From contig NC_009445.1 in NCBI RefSeq assembly GCF_000026145.1, forward strand, positions 5,858,501 through 5,922,500: a DNA stretch of 64,000 nt. The letters run 5' to 3'. A program made the position numbers and the translations under genes. Below, piece by piece: positions 53,539 through 64,000 of the stretch (position 1 is the stretch's first letter; each line of letters begins with the position of its first letter). The notes under the pieces were generated by a model. That model worked only from the letters and a program-made list of their open reading frames with translations. It made no database searches and was not told the origin of the DNA. Source of the DNA: Bradyrhizobium sp. ORS 278. Lineage in GTDB: Bacteria > Pseudomonadota > Alphaproteobacteria > Rhizobiales > Xanthobacteraceae.

Positions 53539-53566
53539 TTGACACGCTGCCGTATCGGTCTATTTT
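53539..53566 (+). promoter_or_regulatory. Probable sigma-70 promoter of the thi operon
   Basis: TTGACA (53539-53544) and TATTTT (53561-53566) are separated by 16 bases. Transcription would begin around 53573, exactly where the TPP aptamer begins. Confidence 0.75.
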
Positions 53567-53572
53567 AAGCGC

Positions 53573-53663
53573 GTTCCGAGGGGAGCTCCGAGGGGGAGCT
53601 GAGATACCGCACGTGATGCGGTGACCCTTTGAACCTGATCCGGGTCATGCCGGCGAAGGGACA
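53573..53663 (+). promoter_or_regulatory. TPP riboswitch (THI element)
   Basis: The conserved parts are GGGGAGCTGAGA and ACCCTTTGAACCTGATC, followed by the CCGGCGAAGGGA 3' segment. P1 is formed by 53573-53577 with 53658-53662 (one G-U). The thiO ribosome-binding site AAGGGA (53656-53661) is part of the aptamer's 3' side, 5 bases before ATG 53667, so ligand binding should directly hide it. Control by translation, with no separate expression platform, is inferred. Confidence 0.96.
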
Positions 53664-53666
53664 GGG

Positions 53667-54680
53667 ATGCAGCAGACACCCACGCGCGGGGATCGCCCCG
53701 TATCCATCATTGGCGCCGGTATTGCGGGCGCCTGGCAGGCGCTGCTGTTCGCGCGCGCCGGCCACGATGTCACCTTGCACGAGCGCAGCGACGCGGCGCT
53801 GATGCTCTCGACAAGCCATTGGGCCGGCGGCATGCTGGCGCCCTATTGCGAGAGCGAAGTCTCCGAACCGATCATCAGCCGCCTCGGCCTCGCCTCGCTC
53901 GACATCTGGCGGCGCGAGATGCCCGAGACGCCGTTCAATGGCTCGCTGGTCATCGCGCATGCCCGCGACCGCGCCGATTACGACCGCTTCGCCCGCCGCA
54001 CCTCCGGCTATCAGCGGCTCGATGCGGCGGCGCTCGCGGAGCTGGAGCCGTCGCTGGAGGGCCGTTTCCGCGAAGGCCTGTTCTATCCAACCGAGGGCCA
54101 TGTCGAGCCGCGCCGCGTGTTGCCGAAGCTGCACCAGCGCATCGTCGAGGCCGGCGGCCGCGTGCTGTTCAACAGCAATGTCAGCACTGATGATCTCGAC
54201 GGCCTCGTGATCGACTGTCGCGGTCTCGCCGCGCGCCAGGCCGAGCCTGAGCTGCGCGGCGTCAAGGGCGAGATGATCCTGATCGAGACCTCCGAGGTGA
54301 GCCTCGCGCGTCCGGTGCGGCTGATGCATCCGCGCTTTCCGCTCTATCTGATCCCGCGCGAGGACAATCTGTTCATGCTGGGTGCGACCTCGCTGGAAGC
54401 CGAGGACACCGGCGTCAGCCTGCGCTCGGCGCTGGAGCTGCTGGGCGCGGCCTATTCGGTGCATCCGGCGTTCGGCGAGGCCCGCATCCTCGAATTCGGC
54501 TCGGGCCTGCGGCCGGCCTATCCCGACAATCTGCCGCGCATCACGGTCAGAAGCGAGCGCGAGATCCGCGTCAACGGCCTCTATCGCCACGGCTTCCTGA
54601 TCGCGCCCGCGCTGGCGCAGGCGACATTGAACTACGTGGCGCATGGCCAGATCGACAACGAGGTGATGCGATGCGCGTGA
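53667..54680 (+). CDS. thiO: Glycine oxidase ThiO
   Basis: This 337-aa FAD enzyme oxidises glycine to dehydroglycine for the thiazole ring. The dinucleotide-binding motif is SIIGAGIAGAWQALLFARAG at about residues 11-30; a DAO domain follows, with GMLAPYCESEVSE and a C-terminal FGSGLRPAYPDNLPRI. It is the first gene of the operon, translated from the riboswitch-controlled start, and overlaps thiS by 10 bases. Confidence 0.95.
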   Translation: MQQTPTRGDRPVSIIGAGIAGAWQALLFARAGHDVTLHERSDAALMLSTSHWAGGMLAPYCESEVSEPIISRLGLASLDIWRREMPETPFNGSLVIAHARDRADYDRFARRTSGYQRLDAAALAELEPSLEGRFREGLFYPTEGHVEPRRVLPKLHQRIVEAGGRVLFNSNVSTDDLDGLVIDCRGLAARQAEPELRGVKGEMILIETSEVSLARPVRLMHPRFPLYLIPREDNLFMLGATSLEAEDTGVSLRSALELLGAAYSVHPAFGEARILEFGSGLRPAYPDNLPRITVRSEREIRVNGLYRHGFLIAPALAQATLNYVAHGQIDNEVMRCA

Positions 54681-54868
54681 CGGTCAATGGCGAGGCCCGC
54701 GACATCAGCGCGACCGACGTCGCCGCGCTGCTGTCGGAGCTCGACTACGAGGGCACGCATTTCGCGATCGCGCTGAACTACGACGTCGTGCCGAAAAGCC
54801 GCTGGGCCGACACGGCGCTGAAGGCCGGCGACGAGATCGAGATCATCACGCCCCGGCAGGGAGGGTGA
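54671..54868 (+). CDS. thiS: Sulfur carrier protein ThiS
   Basis: ThiS is the 65-aa ubiquitin-fold carrier that brings sulfide as a C-terminal thiocarboxylate. It ends in the required Gly-Gly (TPRQGG). The start overlaps thiO. The neighbouring ThiF/ThiI activation enzymes are not in the window. Confidence 0.95.
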   Translation: MRVTVNGEARDISATDVAALLSELDYEGTHFAIALNYDVVPKSRWADTALKAGDEIEIITPRQGG

Positions 54869-54904
54869 TGATGATGGAGCGCGCGCTCGTACGCCACCCA
54901 CAGC

Positions 54905-55024
54905 TGTCGTCCCGGCGAACGCCGGGACCCATAGTCACCGCCGGCCGTGGTGATACTCGATCTCTCCAAGTGTGCCTCGATGCAACATCACGCGGTATGG
55001 GTCCCGGCGTTCGCCGGGACGACA
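54905..55024. repeat. Palindromic repeat, family C, copy 2
   Basis: TGTCGTCCCGGCGAACGCCG at the left and GGCGTTCGCCGGGACGACA at the right match the copy after macB. It sits in the thiS-thiG gap. Confidence 0.85.
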
Positions 55025-55054
55025 CGAGGTGGGAGGTCGCGCCCCACCCACAGC

Positions 55055-55152
55055 CGTCATCCCCGCGCAGGCGGGGATCCAGTACGCCGCGGCCTCTCGG
55101 CTCAACACGACTGCCTCTGGAATACTGGATCCCCGCCTGCGCGGGGATGACG
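55055..55152. repeat. Palindromic repeat, family B, copy 3
   Basis: CGTCATCCCCGCGCAGGCGG and GCCTGCGCGGGGATGACG arms enclose GGATCCAGTACGCCGCGGCC and TACTGGATCCCC. Close relative of the 15.7-16.1 kb copies, but with CCCCGCG arms. It sits just upstream of thiG. Confidence 0.85.
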
Positions 55153-55196
55153 GCGTTCCTTGTGGCGACCACCGTCCGACATGACGGAGACAATCG

Positions 55197-55979
55197 ATGC
55201 TGAAATTTTACGACAAGACCGTCACCTCCCGCCTCCTCATCGGCACCGCGCTGTATCCCTCGCCTGCCATCATGCAGGACGCGATCCGTGCCTCCGGCGC
55301 CGAGATCGTCACGGTGTCGTTGCGGCGGGAGGCCGCGGGCGGCAAGACGGGCGATGCGTTCTGGAAGCTGATCAACGAGCTGAACGTCACGGTGCTGCCG
55401 AACACGGCCGGCTGCCGCAGCGTGCGCGAGGCCGTCACTACGGCCAAGCTCGCGCGCGAATTGTTCGGCACGTCCTGGATCAAGCTCGAGGTCATCGGCG
55501 ACAACGACACCCTGCAACCCGACGTCATAGGCCTGGTCGAGGCCGCCACCATCCTGATTAAGGACGGCTTCGAGGTCTTCCCCTACTGCACCGAGGACCT
55601 CACCGTCGCCACGCGCCTGGTCGATGCCGGCTGCAGGGTCGTGATGCCCTGGGCGGCGCCGATCGGCTCGGCCAAGGGCATCATCAACCGCGACGCGCTG
55701 AAGCTGCTGCGCGACCGCCTGCCCGATATCACGCTCGTCGTCGATGCCGGCCTCGGCGCGCCCTCGCACGCCGCGGGGGCGCTGGAGCTCGGCTATGACG
55801 CCGTGCTGCTCAACACCGCGATCGCGAAAGCCGCCGATCCGGTCGCGATGGCGCGCGCCTTCAGGCTCGGAGTCGAAGCCGGCCGCACCGCCTACGAGGC
55901 CGGTCTGATGGACGCCCGCGATTTCGCCTCGCCCTCCACCCCTGTCGTTGGGACTCCGTTCTGGCATGCCGTATCCTGA
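55197..55979 (+). CDS. thiG: Thiazole synthase ThiG
   Basis: This 260-aa TIM-barrel enzyme assembles the thiazole phosphate from 1-deoxyxylulose 5-phosphate, dehydroglycine and ThiS thiocarboxylate. The Schiff-base Lys is expected in [19 protein letters not shown] and [13 protein letters not shown] are further family blocks. GGAGA lies 8 bases upstream. The 328-base gap before it is filled by two palindromes. It overlaps thiE by 14 bases. Confidence 0.95.
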   Translation: MLKFYDKTVTSRLLIGTALYPSPAIMQDAIRASGAEIVTVSLRREAAGGKTGDAFWKLINELNVTVLPNTAGCRSVREAVTTAKLARELFGTSWIKLEVIGDNDTLQPDVIGLVEAATILIKDGFEVFPYCTEDLTVATRLVDAGCRVVMPWAAPIGSAKGIINRDALKLLRDRLPDITLVVDAGLGAPSHAAGALELGYDAVLLNTAIAKAADPVAMARAFRLGVEAGRTAYEAGLMDARDFASPSTPVVGTPFWHAVS

Positions 55980-56574
55980 TCGCTTCTATCCCGTCGTCGA
56001 CAGCCTCGCCTGGGTCGAGCGTCTCACCCGTCTCGGCGTCGGCACCGTGCAATTGCGCGCGAAGAATCTCGACGACGCCGCGGCGCTGCAGATCGTCACC
56101 GACGCGCTGGCCATCACCCGGGGCACCGCGACCAAGCTGATCGTCAACGACTACTGGCGCGCCGCGATCGCCGCCGGCGCCGCGCATGTCCATCTCGGCC
56201 AGGAGGATCTGGCGGAGGCTGACGTCAAGGCGATCAAGGACGCCGGCCTGACGCTCGGCCTGTCGACGCATGACGATGCCGAACTGGAGACTGCGCTCGC
56301 GGCGAAGCCCGACTACGTCGCGTTGGGGCCGATCTTCCCGACCACGCTCAAGGCGATGCGCTTCGCGCCGCAGGGCATCCCGAAGATCAGCGTGTGGAAG
56401 CAGCGCGTCGGCAGCATTCCGCTGGTCGCCATCGGCGGCATCAAACTGGAGCAGGCCGCGGAGATTTTTGCCGCCGGCGCTGATTCCATCGCGGTTGTCT
56501 CCGACGTCACCCAGAACGCAGATCCCGACGCCCGCGTCCGCGCCTGGCTCGACGCGACCAAGGAGCCGGCATGA
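55966..56574 (+). CDS. thiE: Thiamine phosphate synthase ThiE
   Basis: This 202-aa TIM-barrel enzyme couples HMP-PP and thiazole phosphate. Start ATG 55966 is inside the end of thiG. Motifs are [26 protein letters not shown] (diphosphate-binding), GLSTHDDAE and [11 protein letters not shown]. It shows no HMP kinase fusion, so a ThiD is needed elsewhere. Confidence 0.95.
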   Translation: MPYPDRFYPVVDSLAWVERLTRLGVGTVQLRAKNLDDAAALQIVTDALAITRGTATKLIVNDYWRAAIAAGAAHVHLGQEDLAEADVKAIKDAGLTLGLSTHDDAELETALAAKPDYVALGPIFPTTLKAMRFAPQGIPKISVWKQRVGSIPLVAIGGIKLEQAAEIFAAGADSIAVVSDVTQNADPDARVRAWLDATKEPA

Positions 56575-58614
<2,040 letters not shown>

Positions 58615-58640
58615 CCTCTCGCGCATCGCTCTCCATCGTC

Positions 58641-58694
58641 ATGGCCGGGCTTGACCCGGCCATCCATCAAGCCGGGCGCAAGCCCGGCTTTTTT
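58641..58694 (+). terminator. Double hairpin terminator after thiC
   Basis: The first hairpin is ATGGCCGGG / CCCGGCCAT (58641-58663). The second is AAGCCGGGC-GCAA-GCCCGGCTT (58669-58690) followed by a T-run, a classical intrinsic terminator. Confidence 0.9.
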
Positions 58695-58779
58695 GTTTGA
58701 TGATTAGACCATTCGCATCAACAATACGCGCCTGTCCAACTAAATACTCCGGGTCGACAACGCTCAAGACGGAATTGCC

Positions 58780-59166
58780 ATGCCCATCCACCACATCGCC
58801 GCCCCACCGCACATCAAAACCCCGCCGCTCTCCTTCGGCACCCGTGTCGGCGACCTGCTCTTCATCTCCGGCATTCCCGGCTTCGACGCCCACGGCAACC
58901 TGCCCGACGACTTCGAGGCGCAGTTCGCCAACGTCGTGACCAACTTCACGCGCGTGCTGACAGAGGGCGGCGCCTCTCTCCGCGATCTCGTCAAGGTCAA
59001 CGTGCTGCTGACGCGCGCGAACGATGTGGCTGTCATGAACCGGCTCTATGCCGCGGCGTTCGGGCCGGCGCCCTATCCGGCGCGGACCACGTGCGTGGTG
59101 GTGGCGCTGCCGGATCCGAAGATGCTGATCGAGATCGAGGGCGTCGCGGCGATCGCGACCACGTAG
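58780..59166 (+). CDS. RidA family protein (reactive intermediate deaminase)
   Basis: This 128-aa trimeric enzyme fold hydrolyses reactive enamine/imine intermediates. The family core VGDLLFISGIPGFD and the C-terminal PARTTCVVVALPDPKMLIEIEGVA carry the conserved Arg and Glu. It follows the thi operon terminator and has its own start; the actual imine is unknown. Confidence 0.92.
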   Translation: MPIHHIAAPPHIKTPPLSFGTRVGDLLFISGIPGFDAHGNLPDDFEAQFANVVTNFTRVLTEGGASLRDLVKVNVLLTRANDVAVMNRLYAAAFGPAPYPARTTCVVVALPDPKMLIEIEGVAAIATT

Positions 59167-59300
59167 GGTGGGCAAAGGCGCGGACGCACTGTCTCTGCGG
59201 TGGCGGTGGTGGCGCCGTGCCCCACCATCTCACAGCCGAGCCTGCTGCACGACGGTGGGCACGCGACCGCCCTGCGGGCGCCTGCTTTGCCCACCCTACG
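59163..59300. repeat. Inverted repeat, family D, copy 2
   Basis: GTAGGGTGGGCAAAGGCGC on the left and CTTTGCCCACCCTACG on the right. It begins at the RidA stop codon and fills about a third of the 366-base gap; I see no gene in the remainder (59301-59532). Confidence 0.8.
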
Positions 59301-59532
59301 TTCTTGGCTCTGGCCGAGCAACGTGGCAACGAAGCGCACGACCGTCGTTCGCTCAGCCAATCCATACGCGCGGCCCGCGAACGGGCCGCCCGGCCATGCG
59401 CCATCAGCAACGCAAGTCTGCTCGCGCGGATTTGCCGCACGGTTCGCGGCGAACCGCCTTTAAATTGAACGACGCCACTCCGACACAGGCCGCGCTTGAG
59501 GCTGGGGGCCTGTTTGTTGCCGGAGTTTGCCA

Positions 59533-59787
59533 ATGTCGCGTTTCACCATGTTTGTTTTTGTCATGAGCCTCGTTGCCGCGAGCCTCGCCGCCGCCCCGGC
59601 ACAAGCCGGCTACTTCATCCTGCGCTGGGACAACACCGGCATCTGCCAGGTCTGGAACGAGGCGCTCACATTCAGGCCGGTGCAATGGCCGTCACGCTAT
59701 CAGGTGATCAGCCGCCCGGTGCCGACCTTGAGCGATGCCGTCAATCTGCAGGTCAGGCTGCGCCGGCAGGGGCGGTGCACGCTGTGA
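59533..59787 (+). CDS. Small secreted protein, paralogue 1
   Basis: The 84-aa precursor has a signal peptide cleaved near APAQAG; mature about 59 aa: YFILRWDNTGICQVWN..., ending RRQGRCTL. Two Cys suggest a disulfide. It is not a known family to me. It shares about half its residues with the next gene. Confidence 0.85.
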   Translation: MSRFTMFVFVMSLVAASLAAAPAQAGYFILRWDNTGICQVWNEALTFRPVQWPSRYQVISRPVPTLSDAVNLQVRLRRQGRCTL

Positions 59788-59996
59788 GCCCCCTTCGATG
59801 CCGTCCCGCTCCGGCGCGGCGGCCTCATCCTGCCTCCATCTTGCACAAATCCCTGATATCGCTGTGAACGACCAGCGCCAGCGTCTTGCGCCGCGCGCGC
59901 TTTTGTCGCACCACTTCGCGGTCGCTGCCGCCGCGCGGTTTGATCACCGCAGCGTGCACCGACGATGATTTGGTTGGTCCGTTCAGGAGATTGACG

Positions 59997-60266
59997 ATGC
60001 GCCGCTTAACCTCTGTTGCCGCTGCCGCCGCTCTCGCGGCCACCTCGGTCGCCGCCCCCGCTTTTGCCGCTCCCGCGCCCAAGAGCGGCTACTACGTGAT
60101 CCGCTGGGAGAACACCGGCATCTGCCAGATCTGGAACACCGATCTTCAGTCGAAGCCGCTCGAATGGCCCTCGACCTACAAGATCGTCTCCAAGCCGGTG
60201 TCGACCTTCGTCGAAGCCACCAACATCCAGCTCAAGCTGCGCGACGAGCGCCGCTGCTTCCTGTAA
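59997..60266 (+). CDS. Small secreted protein, paralogue 2
   Basis: The 89-aa precursor has a signal peptide ending AFAAP. The mature part YYVIRWENTGICQIWN...RDERRCFL aligns without gaps to paralogue 1. The AGGAGA ribosome-binding site is 7 bases upstream of ATG 59997. Likely a tandem duplication; function unknown. Confidence 0.88.
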   Translation: MRRLTSVAAAAALAATSVAAPAFAAPAPKSGYYVIRWENTGICQIWNTDLQSKPLEWPSTYKIVSKPVSTFVEATNIQLKLRDERRCFL

Positions 60267-60296
60267 GCGGCGTTCGCACGCCATCGTGCGTGGCGG

Positions 60297-60917
60297 TCAG
60301 GCGGCCCTGACCGCGCTCGCCTGCATCGGCACGAAGCCGGGCAGATCGGCGATCCGCGCCAGCCACGCCCCGACGTTCGGATAGGGCGTCAGCGACACGC
60401 CGCCCTCGGGCGCGTGCGCGGTGTAGCTATAGAGCGCGACATCGGCGATCGTCGGTGTCTCGCCGGTGAGAAACGGCCGGACGCCAAGCTCGCGCTCCAT
60501 CACCGCAAACAGGTTGTTGGCGATCTGGTGCGCCCTCGCCATGTCGAGCGGCGCGCCGAACAAGGTCGCGATCCGCGCCGCCGCCGCACCGAACGCCAGC
60601 GGCCCGGCTGCCGCCGACAGCCAGCGCTGGACCTGCGCCTGTCCCAAGGGATCGCGCGGCCACCACCGGCCAGCCGGATCGTAGCGCCCGGCAAGATAGA
60701 CCAGGATCGCATTGGAGTCGGGGATCACGGCATCGCCGTCGACCAGCACCGGCACCTGGCCGAACGGATTCAGGGCCAGGAAATCCGGCTGCTTCTGCGC
60801 GCCGCCCGGGAGATCGACATCGACGAGCTCGCACGGCAGGCCGAGCAGGCTCAGCATCAGCCGCGCGCGATGCGCATGGCCGGACAGGGCGAAATGATAA
60901 AGGCGGCGTTGCGACAT
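60297..60917 (-). CDS. Glutathione S-transferase family protein
   Basis: This 206-aa cytosolic enzyme has the GST_N thioredoxin-like domain ([42 protein letters not shown], with cis-Pro and Ser-containing glutathione site) and helical GST_C domain with [13 protein letters not shown]. Start ATG 60917 with GGGAG upstream. The substrate is unknown. Confidence 0.92.
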   Translation of the reverse strand: MSQRRLYHFALSGHAHRARLMLSLLGLPCELVDVDLPGGAQKQPDFLALNPFGQVPVLVDGDAVIPDSNAILVYLAGRYDPAGRWWPRDPLGQAQVQRWLSAAAGPLAFGAAAARIATLFGAPLDMARAHQIANNLFAVMERELGVRPFLTGETPTIADVALYSYTAHAPEGGVSLTPYPNVGAWLARIADLPGFVPMQASAVRAA

Positions 60918-61010
60918 GATGGGCTCCCGTTGCTGGAGCGACGTGTAGCGCCGGGCTGACAGATCAACAACGCCGGCCGCCATCAATGGCTTGTTGCGAC
61001 CGGCGCAATA

Positions 61011-61565
61011 ATGCGACAACGGCTCATGGATCGCCTGCCCGATCAGTTGCAGCCCGGCCTGCGCCTCGTCTTCGTCGGCACGGCCGCGAGCGAACGGTCG
61101 GCTGCGACCGGACACTACTACGCGCACCCCGGCAACCGCTTCTGGCGCACGCTGCATGCGACGGGCCTGACGCCGCGGCTGCATCAGCCGGAGGAGTTTC
61201 CTCTGCTGCTGTCGCTCGGCATCGGCTTCACCGACCTGTGCAAGCAGGGCGCCGGGATGGATCACGTCGCCCTGAAGGCCGGCGTCGATGTCGCGGGCTT
61301 CGCGGCCAAGATCGAACGCTATCGGCCGGCGACGATCGCTTTCACCAGCAAAAAGGCCGCAAGCCTGTTTTACGGCCGGCCGACCGGCGCGATCGCACTG
61401 GGCCTGCAGCCGACGCAGAAGGATTTTCCGGCCACCTTCGTGCTGGCGTCGCCGTCAGGCGCGGCATCGGGGGCGTGGACCTTGCAGCCATGGCTGGATC
61501 TGGCGGCGCATGTCGAACGCGATCGTCCGCACGCGAAACAGCCGGCGTTCAACGATGCACCGTAA
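61011..61565 (+). CDS. Mug/TDG-family DNA glycosylase with altered catalytic motif
   Basis: This 184-aa protein aligns along its length with E. coli Mug: [15 protein letters not shown] corresponds to [25 protein letters not shown] to HPANRFWKVIY, and [10 protein letters not shown] to LPNPSGLSR. The catalytic Asn of motif GINPG is replaced by Ala, and the motif-2 Asn by Ser. Thus uracil-excision by the classical route is doubtful and another substrate or mechanism is possible. Function is inferred only from the fold. Confidence 0.85.
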   Translation: MRQRLMDRLPDQLQPGLRLVFVGTAASERSAATGHYYAHPGNRFWRTLHATGLTPRLHQPEEFPLLLSLGIGFTDLCKQGAGMDHVALKAGVDVAGFAAKIERYRPATIAFTSKKAASLFYGRPTGAIALGLQPTQKDFPATFVLASPSGAASGAWTLQPWLDLAAHVERDRPHAKQPAFNDAP

Positions 61566-61681
61566 GCTGGGCAAAGCAGCCGCTGGCAACGGAGATCGCG
61601 TGCCCAGCATGCATCCGCGTGCCCGCCGCGAGATGGAGCGCGGCAGACACGAGCACGCGGGCGCGCCTTTGCCCACCCTAC
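61562..61681. repeat. Inverted repeat, family D, copy 3
   Basis: GTAAGCTGGGCAAAG at the left and GCGCCTTTGCCCACCCTACG at the right. Starts at the stop codon of the glycosylase, as copy 2 starts at the RidA stop. Confidence 0.75.
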
Positions 61682-61777
61682 GCAGGCCCATGCTCGATGT
61701 TATCTCGTGCCCGATCAGTAACTATGATGGTCGCGTAGACAGCCATACAGACCGGCATGCGCGATGCCCATGACTGC

Positions 61778-61935
61778 GCCATCTCCCCTTGCGGGAGAGG
61801 GCATGCAGGACAGCGCGGCCAGCTCGCTCGGGTGAGGGGTATGCCTCGACGACCGCAGCTCGGGGAGAGAGACCCACACCCGAGTGAGCATGCTGATGGG
61901 ACGTCGATGCCCTCTCCCGCAAAGGGGGAGAAGGC
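61778..61935. repeat. MITE-like inverted repeat, family F, copy 3
   Basis: GCCATCTCCCCTTGCGGGAG and CCCTCTCCCGCAAAGGGGGA arms with internal GGTGAGGGGTATGCC. Third copy of the 155-158 bp element. Confidence 0.85.
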
Positions 61936-62040
61936 GCTGTATCTCACAGCGTCATGCTCGGCTGACTATACGATGGGTCCCGGCTCGAGGGCGGGACGAC
62001 GCTGTTGCTAGTTGTGAGATAGCGGTCAACGATACCGCAA

Positions 62041-62481
62041 CTATCTGATCGTGATGGCGAGGCCCGACAGGTCGACGTTGGCCAGGAGGCCGACCTGCTC
62101 GCCGGACAGCTCCAGCACCGCGCCCTTCTGGTTGGTCAGCACGATGCCGCGCACGCCGCGGCCGACGGCGAGGCCGGCGCCGGCGGCGCCGTAGACGCCT
62201 TCGACATCGGACGGACGCCAGATGTTGCTGACGCGGCCTCGCAGCACGGTGCGCGAGCCGCCGAACACGAGACCGTAGTCGATACCGCCGGTGGAGAGCG
62301 GATAGGCCCGGCCGTGGAAGCTCAGCACGCCGCTGCCGCCGGAGCCACCGATGATCCATCCCGCCTTGTAGATGGTCAGCGTGATGAAGCCGCCATCGGC
62401 GCGCGCCGTGGCCGGCAGGATGGCGCCGGTCGCGGCCACGAGCGCCACCAACAGACCGCGAAGCAAGGATGCAATGTTCAT
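62041..62481 (-). CDS. Secreted protein of unknown function
   Basis: The protein is 146 aa. A signal peptide (about residues 1-29, ATARADGG) precedes a Gly-rich compact domain (FITLTIYKAGWIIGGSGGSG..., GVYGAAGAGLAVGRG, VLTNQKGAVLELSGEQVG). No Cys, no metal motif. Looks like a family of small envelope proteins common in Bradyrhizobium, but I know no function. Confidence 0.75.
   Translation of the reverse strand: MNIASLLRGLLVALVAATGAILPATARADGGFITLTIYKAGWIIGGSGGSGVLSFHGRAYPLSTGGIDYGLVFGGSRTVLRGRVSNIWRPSDVEGVYGAAGAGLAVGRGVRGIVLTNQKGAVLELSGEQVGLLANVDLSGLAITIR

Positions 62482-64000
<1,519 letters not shown>

Overview
The window is GC-rich alphaproteobacterial chromosome, most likely Bradyrhizobium or a close relative. 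I infer this from gene content and order (the dcw cluster facing an AmiD-type amidase, PmtA, thiOSGEC behind a THI box, a His-tailed NikR) and from several families of short palindromic repeats. The strain cannot be fixed from the sequence alone. Nothing looks like a prophage, IS transposase, CRISPR array, tRNA or rRNA; rnpB is the one clear structural RNA gene.

Layout. 1-5270 (minus): start of the division/cell-wall cluster, read rsmH-ftsL-ftsI-murE-murF, with murF cut by the window edge. 5768-8255: a cell-wall amidase, then an ECF42-like sigma factor with its DGPF/YCII partner. 8398-8859: rnpB and its terminator. 8866-14950: an exporter-type ABC protein, then an EmrAB-type efflux operon divergent from a TetR gene, with two 21-bp operators between them. 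14951-16125: a 1.2-kb repeat-rich gap. 16126-19132: nikR divergent from a TonB-dependent receptor, with a textbook NikR box between. 19456-22363: envelope proteins of unknown or loosely known function. 22429-29564: a two-component system divergent from an OMF-MacA-MacB tripartite efflux operon. 29774-31702: a DUF3313 lipoprotein and a DMT exporter.

31786-35532 (minus): a PaoABC-type periplasmic molybdenum aldehyde oxidoreductase. 35668-42201: a Nudix protein with a long low-complexity tail, then a lipid-flavoured neighbourhood: phosphatidylserine decarboxylase, a membrane-anchored class-III aminotransferase, a DUF962/Mpo1-like membrane protein, a PmtA-like methyltransferase and a GT4 glycosyltransferase. 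42549-50859: an L,D-transpeptidase, DUF4403, an orphan Flp pilin, an orphan ABC solute-binding protein, a second two-component system, a PRC-barrel protein and a zinc ribbon. 51012-53490: a polytopic GT-C-like protein and a lytic transglycosylase.

53539-58694: a thiamine operon (thiO, thiS, thiG, thiE, thiC) behind a sigma-70-like promoter and a TPP riboswitch whose 3' strand contains the thiO ribosome-binding site. Palindromic repeats sit in two of its gaps. 58780-64000: RidA, a tandem pair of tiny secreted paralogues, a GST, a Mug-family glycosylase lacking the canonical catalytic Asn, a secreted unknown, a Fis-type DNA-binding protein and, running off the right edge, a collagen-like Gly-X-Y protein.

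The best leads are the collagen-like gene, the NikR box/TonB receptor divergon, the variant Mug glycosylase, the lipid neighbourhood and the secreted paralogue pair. No single cluster is convincingly a wholly new defence or metabolic system.
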